Origin: Chloroflexota bacterium
GTDB taxonomy: Bacteria > Chloroflexota > Anaerolineae > Promineifilales > Promineifilaceae
Assembly: GCA_024223125.1 (NCBI GenBank)
Contig: JAAEOP010001307.1
Location: forward strand, 1 to 11,098
DNA: 11,098 nt
Direction of reading: 5' to 3'
Shown here: positions 7,852 to 11,098 of the stretch, in pieces
Numbering within the stretch: the first letter of the stretch is position 1
Layout: each line of letters opens with the position of its first letter
The notes under the pieces: model-generated
What the model was told of the DNA's origin: nothing
What the model saw: the letters and a program-made list of their open reading frames with translations, nothing else
Database searches by the model: none
Position numbers and translations under genes: made by a program

Positions 7852-9557
7852 TCACAAGGCTTGAGCCAATCTCTTAATGTTCAGCAAGTGGGTATAGGTA
7901 ACGTTGTCGGTGGTTGAATTACCACCCAGGGTGCCGCAGCCCAGAGTTAGCGAAGGAGTTAGACCATTACCAATTCCTATACAGCCTTGAGCCCCCGGTG
8001 AGTTAACCAGAATGCGGCTGGCCGGGATTTTCATGCCAAACCGTTTAGCCAGCTCTTGGTTTTTGGTGTGGATGATGGCAGTGTGACCGTGTCCCTGGTT
8101 GTCTAGCAGTTGTTTACAAATGCTTAAACCGGAAGTCGGTTATGAGTTAAAGAAATACTGTAACTGAAATTGTCCACCTTGATAATAAGGGTAACCACCC
8201 CAATAATGCGGGTAACTTGCAGCGGCTATTTTCAGAAATAGCATTTTCCAAATACGAAAACCGACTTCCAGTTAAACCTTCCGCTTCGTCATTAACGGTA
8301 AATAGCGACAAAATAGGAGCAAGTTTTTCCCGCCCATAAGCCCCTGACAATTCCTGCAATGGTACGGGCACAACAATCAGACGTATATCATACTTCCGCT
8401 GGATGCCGGTAGACCGGGCGATGACTTCGGCAGATTGACCCACTATCTCTCGTTGTAAATAGCCAGTCTCAGGCTCAAACACTTGAGCAGCGAGCCGCCT
8501 GGTTTCATCAGGGATAAGAACGGCTGCCCCATGCGCTTTGAGCATCTCGATGAAAGTCCGCTGTATCGAAGCATCAACGACCAGGTTGTTCTCAGAGCCA
8601 CAAATGATACCATTGTCGAACGGACTTGCTTTGAATGATTAGCTTGGCGGTTGCTGCCGGATCAGCATCGGCGCAGACCCAGACGGGCGCGTTACCCTGG
8701 CCGACTCCAATCGCCGGCGTGCCTGAGCTATAAGCCGCTCGGACCATGCTCGGCCCCCCTGTGGCTAAGATAAAGGCAACATCCGGATGTTTCATAAACA
8801 TGGCTGTCTTTCGCCGGCTGGTCCGCTCCCGAACCCACTGCACCAAATCTGACGGCGCACCATGCCGCTGCAACACAGTTTGGATAATCTCTCCCGTCCG
8901 GTTGCCAACTTGAAGGGCATTCCGGTGGCAGCTAAAAATGAGCGCGTTTCGTCCTTTGAGACAAATCTCTGCTACCGTGGCTTCGGCCAATAGTTCAGCC
9001 TGGGCAACAATGGCTTCGGCTATGTCTTTGAGCAAAGCATCAATGCGTTCCTCTGACCAGTTCTGAAAAGATTGTTGAGCGGCTACTGCGCGAGCGACCA
9101 TCTCGTTGGTCTGAGCATCAATTTTATCGGCAAAAATATACTCTGACACTCTTTCGATATACTGGCGTAGCTTGTCTGTCAGGCCCTGTCCCAAGGCGGT
9201 GATGATGGTCAAGCCAATTTTAGGATGTTGCTCACACAGTTGCTCAAAATCTGCCTTGGATAACCAGCGTGCATTCACCTCAGTATCTGCATAAGCACTG
9301 GCAGAGCGCGGCCTGCCATCAAGCAAACTGAACTCTCCCAGAAACAAATCTGGCCCCTGTCGATAGCCAAGCACGCCATCTGAATCGGTTTCCATAGACC
9401 GAATTTCAAGACGGATTTCGCCCTCATCGACAATGTAACACCCATCTCCCGGATCACCTTCTTGAAGGATACATATGTTTTTGGAAAAGCGTATCGGCTG
9501 TAGATATTCTTCAACAACGGCAAGTTCTTCAGTTTGAAGCACGTTTAGAAATGACAT
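7852..9557 (-). pseudogene. Decayed cNMP-binding domain / acylating acetaldehyde dehydrogenase fusion gene
   Basis: The reading frame starts at the ATG 9555-9557. Residues about 1-140 are a Crp-like cNMP domain with an intact cassette, FLGEFSLLDGRPRSASA (Glu75, Arg84). The rest aligns with EutE and the N-terminal half of AdhE, which convert acetaldehyde plus CoA and NAD to acetyl-CoA. Recognisable blocks are ILATGGPSMVRAAYSSGTPA, FDNGIICGSENN (catalytic Cys kept), and ILVNSPGAQGCIGIGNGLTP to HLLNIK. Three lesions are seen. About 65-70 residues, including the PTTNPT nucleotide-binding loop, are missing in frame near base 8970. One extra base at about 8621 shifts the frame. A MITE-like insertion sits at 8129-8271, with an in-frame stop at 8147-8149 before the frame resumes. 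An intact version would be about 630 residues. The product is surely non-functional as a dehydrogenase, though the cNMP part could still be translated. Confidence 0.9.
8129..8271. mobile_element. 143-bp MITE-like insertion inside the dehydrogenase gene
   Basis: Terminal inverted repeats CCGGAAGTCGGTT (8129-8141) and AACCGACTTCCAG (8259-8271) match at 12 of 13 positions. They are flanked by a direct repeat TTAAA (8124-8128 and 8272-8276), extendable to TTAAACC if the element is taken as two bases shorter at the left. Removing 148 bp (element plus one repeat copy) restores the dehydrogenase frame exactly: the codons for E-G-L continue into S-I-C-K, as expected for the family. An internal hairpin GCTATTT/AAATAGC lies at about 8225-8242. 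There is no coding capacity, so it must have been moved by a transposase elsewhere. Confidence 0.85.
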
Positions 9558-9564
9558 TTTACAG

Positions 9565-9570
9565 CTCCTT
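9565..9570 (-). promoter_or_regulatory. Ribosome binding site fixing the start of the cNMP-dehydrogenase gene
   Basis: AAGGAG on the minus strand sits 7 nt before the ATG at 9555-9557. The frame is open further upstream to an ATG at 9650, but that ATG has no Shine-Dalgarno and its extra 31 residues read through a repeat-containing intergenic stretch. The downstream start also begins right at the cNMP fold. Confidence 0.8.
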
Positions 9571-9614
9571 ATATATGTTTTAGGCAGCTCCGAAAAAATA
9601 ATTGTCTCAAAATT

Positions 9615-9672
9615 CGTGATCCGTGATGCGTAATAAAACTGACTTGTCACGCATCACTCGTCACGCATCACG
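9615..9672. repeat. Direct and inverted TCACGCATCAC repeats upstream of the pseudogene
   Basis: TCACGCATCAC occurs at 9647-9657 and 9661-9671. Its inverse forms occur in CGTGATCCGTGATGCGT (9615-9631), so the block can fold as an imperfect hairpin. It lies 58-115 nt upstream of the cNMP-dehydrogenase start. It may be a dispersed intergenic repeat or an operator-like array. Confidence 0.6.
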
Positions 9673-9730
9673 TCAAATTGGTAACAAGCTTTGGGATGAT
9701 TTAAATTTTGGAACTGCCTGAGTGTAATCG

Positions 9731-9820
9731 TTCACTCCCCCCTACGCCTTCGACAAGCTCAGGCTGCGAATCGTTGCCTGAGCCTGTCGAAGGCAACTGA
9801 TTGGAACCGGGGGGCTGAAT
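9731..9820. repeat. Nested palindrome with CTTCGACAAGCTCAGG core
   Basis: GCCTTCGACAAGCTCAGGC (9746-9764) is the inverse of 9776-9794 at 18 of 19 positions, with an 11-nt loop. Outside it, TTCACTCCCCCC (9731-9742) pairs loosely with GGGGGGCTGAA (9809-9819). This core is a palindrome met widely in environmental bacterial genomes. Transcribed, it would form a very stable hairpin. No downstream T run is present. Confidence 0.8.
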
Positions 9821-9860
9821 GTTAGTTGAGCCACTCCGGCATCAAAAGCCGAATCGTGTC

Positions 9861-9890
9861 AAAAAAGTGCTACCCAAGCGGACTGGGTAG
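9861..9890 (-). terminator. Possible intrinsic terminator (minus strand)
   Basis: On the minus strand, arms CTACCCA and TGGGTAG (9870-9876, 9884-9890, 7-nt loop) are followed after three bases by six T (9861-9866). The hairpin is short. No gene is known upstream on this strand within the window, so it may instead be the end of a lost gene or part of a repeat. Confidence 0.35.
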
Positions 9891-9968
9891 ATTTGCTCGA
9901 TCCCAGGCGTGGGTATATAAAATTTCCAAACCGAACACATTTAATGTGAACACAAAATCTGGGATGAA

Positions 9969-10048
9969 TGTCATGCCCGAATGTAGTTATAGGGCATCCA
10001 GCAGAGGCAGCAACGATGGATTCCCGCTAAAAACGTGCGGGAATGACA
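9969..10048. repeat. Palindromic repeat, copy 1 (TGTCATxCCCG family)
   Basis: Two 32-nt arms (9969-10000 and 10017-10048) are inverted repeats at 24 of 32 positions, with ends TGTCAT and ATGACA. Each arm is itself a hairpin: ATGCCC/GGGCAT, and ATTCCCGC/GCGGGAAT with a 9-nt loop. A related copy lies at 10331-10429. Such GTCATTCCCGC repeats are common intergenic palindromes. No gene is evident between 9558 and 10577; only these repeats can be assigned. Confidence 0.75.
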
Positions 10049-10155
10049 AACTAATGACACCGCTTTGAAAAAGTGTCCGGTAGTGAAATATAAAATAGAG
10101 AAGATGCGTAATTGGTGCAGGAGAGGATCCTCATTAGAACGAGGCGTGAAGTAGA

Positions 10156-10195
10156 GCGTCCGCAAATTAAAGCTCCGCCGAATTCGAGCGGACGC
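10156..10195. repeat. Isolated hairpin in the intergenic region
   Basis: GCGTCCGC (10156-10163) is the perfect inverse of GCGGACGC (10188-10195), with a 24-nt loop that holds an alternative GCTC/GAGC pair. The surrounding 10050-10284 shows no tRNA, no credible frame and no other assignable structure. Confidence 0.45.
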
Positions 10196-10299
10196 AGTGG
10201 GCGTGATGGTGAGGAAAACAGGTGTCGTGTCGGACAGGTAACAAAAAGTGGTAATTGTCTTTTTCCATTTGATTAATCCCGACCCTTTTTTGAACAGAT

Positions 10300-10465
10300 G
10301 TGTAGTGGTCAAGGACATTTTGAACAGTAGCGTCATACCCAAATGTAGTTATCGGGCATCCATAATAGGCGTGCAAATGTGGATTCAGGCTAAGGGTTCC
10401 CTTAGCACTAAAAGCATGCGGGAATGACGGCTAGATTGTGTTCAACATCATCTTGACCACTACAC
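10300..10465. mobile_element. 166-bp element with perfect 14-bp terminal inverted repeats
   Basis: GTGTAGTGGTCAAG (10300-10313) and CTTGACCACTACAC (10452-10465) are perfect inverted repeats. Similarity extends inward for about 28 bases, including TTGAACA on both sides. The 14-bp sequence TTTTTTGAACAGAT directly flanks both ends (10286-10299 and 10466-10479); a longer 19-bp direct repeat covers 10285-10303 and 10465-10483. The interior is almost entirely a palindromic repeat (10331-10429). There is no coding capacity. The flanking repeat is long for a target duplication, so the boundaries may be wider or the unit may have arisen by recombination between repeats. Confidence 0.65.
10331..10429. 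repeat. Palindromic repeat, copy 2, with an internal extra hairpin
   Basis: Related to 9969-10048: the left arm (10331-10362) shares AAATGTAGTTATxGGGCATCC and the right end shares GCGGGAATGAC. The right half carries an extra near-perfect palindrome, GCTAAGGG TT CCCTTAGC (10389-10406), absent from copy 1. The whole copy sits inside the element at 10300-10465. Confidence 0.7.
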
Positions 10466-10510
10466 TTTTTTGAACAGATGTGTCGTTTTGGACGAATATC
10501 TGTCGATATA

Positions 10511-10543
10511 CTGGTAGAAAGAGCTACCGGATTGTACTATAAT
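10511..10543 (+). promoter_or_regulatory. Candidate promoter of the ABC transporter gene with overlapping inverted repeat
   Basis: A consensus -10 box TATAAT lies at 10538-10543, 34 nt before the ABC transporter ATG. There is no good -35 box. Instead an inverted repeat, CTGGTAG/CTACCGG (10511-10517 and 10524-10530), covers the -35 position, as an activator or repressor site might. This is inferred from position and sequence only. Confidence 0.4.
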
Positions 10544-10577
10544 AACGGCGAAATAGAAAAGAAAGGCATCAAACCAT

Positions 10578-11098
10578 ATGAAACACTCACCCGCCCAACA
10601 CCCGCTTTTCCGGCTGTTACGCTATGCGCGCACGCATCGCCGGCAAATTATTCTGGCCACAATCTTTTCCATTCTCAACAAAATCTTCGATATCGCCCCG
10701 CCCTTTCTGATCGGTATGGCGGTCGATGTCGTAGTTGCCCAGGAAAACTCATTCATCGCCCAATTTGGGATCACCGACGTGATGACTCAACTGTGGGTTC
10801 TGGCCGGATTGACGATAGTAGTTTGGGGGCTTGAATCGGCTTCGGAGTATGCCCTGGCCGTATATTGGCGGAATCTGGCTCAAACCATTCAGCATGAGCT
10901 TCGGCTCGAGGCCTATGGTCATATTCAGCAGTTGGAAATGGCCTATTTTGAAGACCGCAGCACCGGTGGGTTGCTGTCAATTCTTAATAACGACATCAAC
11001 CAGCTCGAGCGTTTTTTAGACCGGGGCGCAAACGATATCATTCAGGTCACGGTCACGATGCTTGTGGTGGGGGGGGCCTTCTTTTGGCTGGCGCCTAC
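10578..11098 (+). CDS. ABC exporter, N-terminal transmembrane domain (3' end outside window)
   Basis: The ATG at 10578-10580 opens a frame that stays open for 173 codons to the window end. Membrane helices are apparent around residues 24-54 (the first begins [10 protein letters not shown]), 70-95 and 155-172. The segment [20 protein letters not shown], followed by a D-INQLERF stretch, is the cytoplasmic coupling-helix region of type I ABC exporters (MsbA-like half-transporters). The ATP-binding domain would follow outside the window. A GAAAGG at 10561-10566 is a somewhat distant ribosome site. It is divergent from the cyclic-nucleotide genes and separated from them by about 1 kb of repeats, so no functional link is implied. 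The substrate is unknown. Confidence 0.88.
   Translation, partial: MKHSPAQHPLFRLLRYARTHRRQIILATIFSILNKIFDIAPPFLIGMAVDVVVAQENSFIAQFGITDVMTQLWVLAGLTIVVWGLESASEYALAVYWRNLAQTIQHELRLEAYGHIQQLEMAYFEDRSTGGLLSILNNDINQLERFLDRGANDIIQVTVTMLVVGGAFFWLAP

Noticed and set aside
9555..9650. 31-residue N-terminal extension of the cNMP-dehydrogenase
   Set aside because: The downstream ATG has a strong AAGGAG site and coincides with the domain start; the extension overlaps intergenic repeats.
10085..10284. Intergenic stretch checked for tRNA or small RNA
   Set aside because: No cloverleaf, no CCA end and no terminator with a T run; only one isolated hairpin.
9971..10342. 123-codon minus-strand frame between the pseudogene and the ABC gene
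   Set aside because: It runs through two palindromic repeat copies and an isolated hairpin, has no ribosome site, has low-complexity composition and matches no family I know; it is repeat-derived.
10478..10834. Plus-strand frame overlapping the ABC transporter start
   Set aside because: It is out of frame with the clear ABC transmembrane sequence and begins inside a repeat flank.

Overview
The window reads like an accessory, repeat-rich stretch of a free-living bacterial chromosome. Very large cyclase/ATPase/TPR proteins, cyclic-nucleotide (cNMP) domains fused to enzymes and transporters, a YVTN beta-propeller and many small palindromic elements fit a Chloroflexota (Anaerolineae/Caldilineae-like) genome best. 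That assignment is inference from gene style; no rRNA or other marker gene is present.

Layout. At the left edge is the 3' end of a YVTN beta-propeller gene (+ strand, stop at 185-187). Next come a folded repeat element (about 289-412) and a truncated copy of a cyclase gene (398-589, minus), with a possible gene-tail remnant just upstream of it (593-715) and a large inverted repeat (791-876). The core is two intact minus-strand genes. The first is a 1380-residue adenylate cyclase with the architecture of soluble adenylyl cyclase: two cyclase domains, an NTPase and TPRs (7530-3388). The second is a 761-residue SulP anion transporter with a STAS domain and a C-terminal cNMP-binding domain (3268-983). 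The 119-nt gap between them holds the C-terminal tail of a different cyclase in another frame. Upstream, also on minus, is a decayed gene (9557-7852) for a cNMP-binding domain fused to an acylating acetaldehyde dehydrogenase. It is broken by an in-frame deletion, a frameshift and a 143-bp MITE-like insertion. The region 9558-10577 has no convincing gene and is a mosaic of inverted repeats, one of them inside a small element with terminal repeats. On the right a divergent ABC exporter gene starts at 10578 (+) and runs off the window.

How it fits together. One cyclase sits between two genes whose products carry cyclic-nucleotide pockets, and both pockets keep the diagnostic Glu and Arg. The simplest reading is a local cAMP circuit: the cyclase makes the nucleotide, the SulP transporter senses it directly without a transcription factor, and the aldehyde dehydrogenase once did too. 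The orphan cyclase tail just before SulP and the cyclase head beyond it suggest repeated gain, loss or replacement of cyclase paralogues at this locus. Several breaks lie next to small repeat elements.
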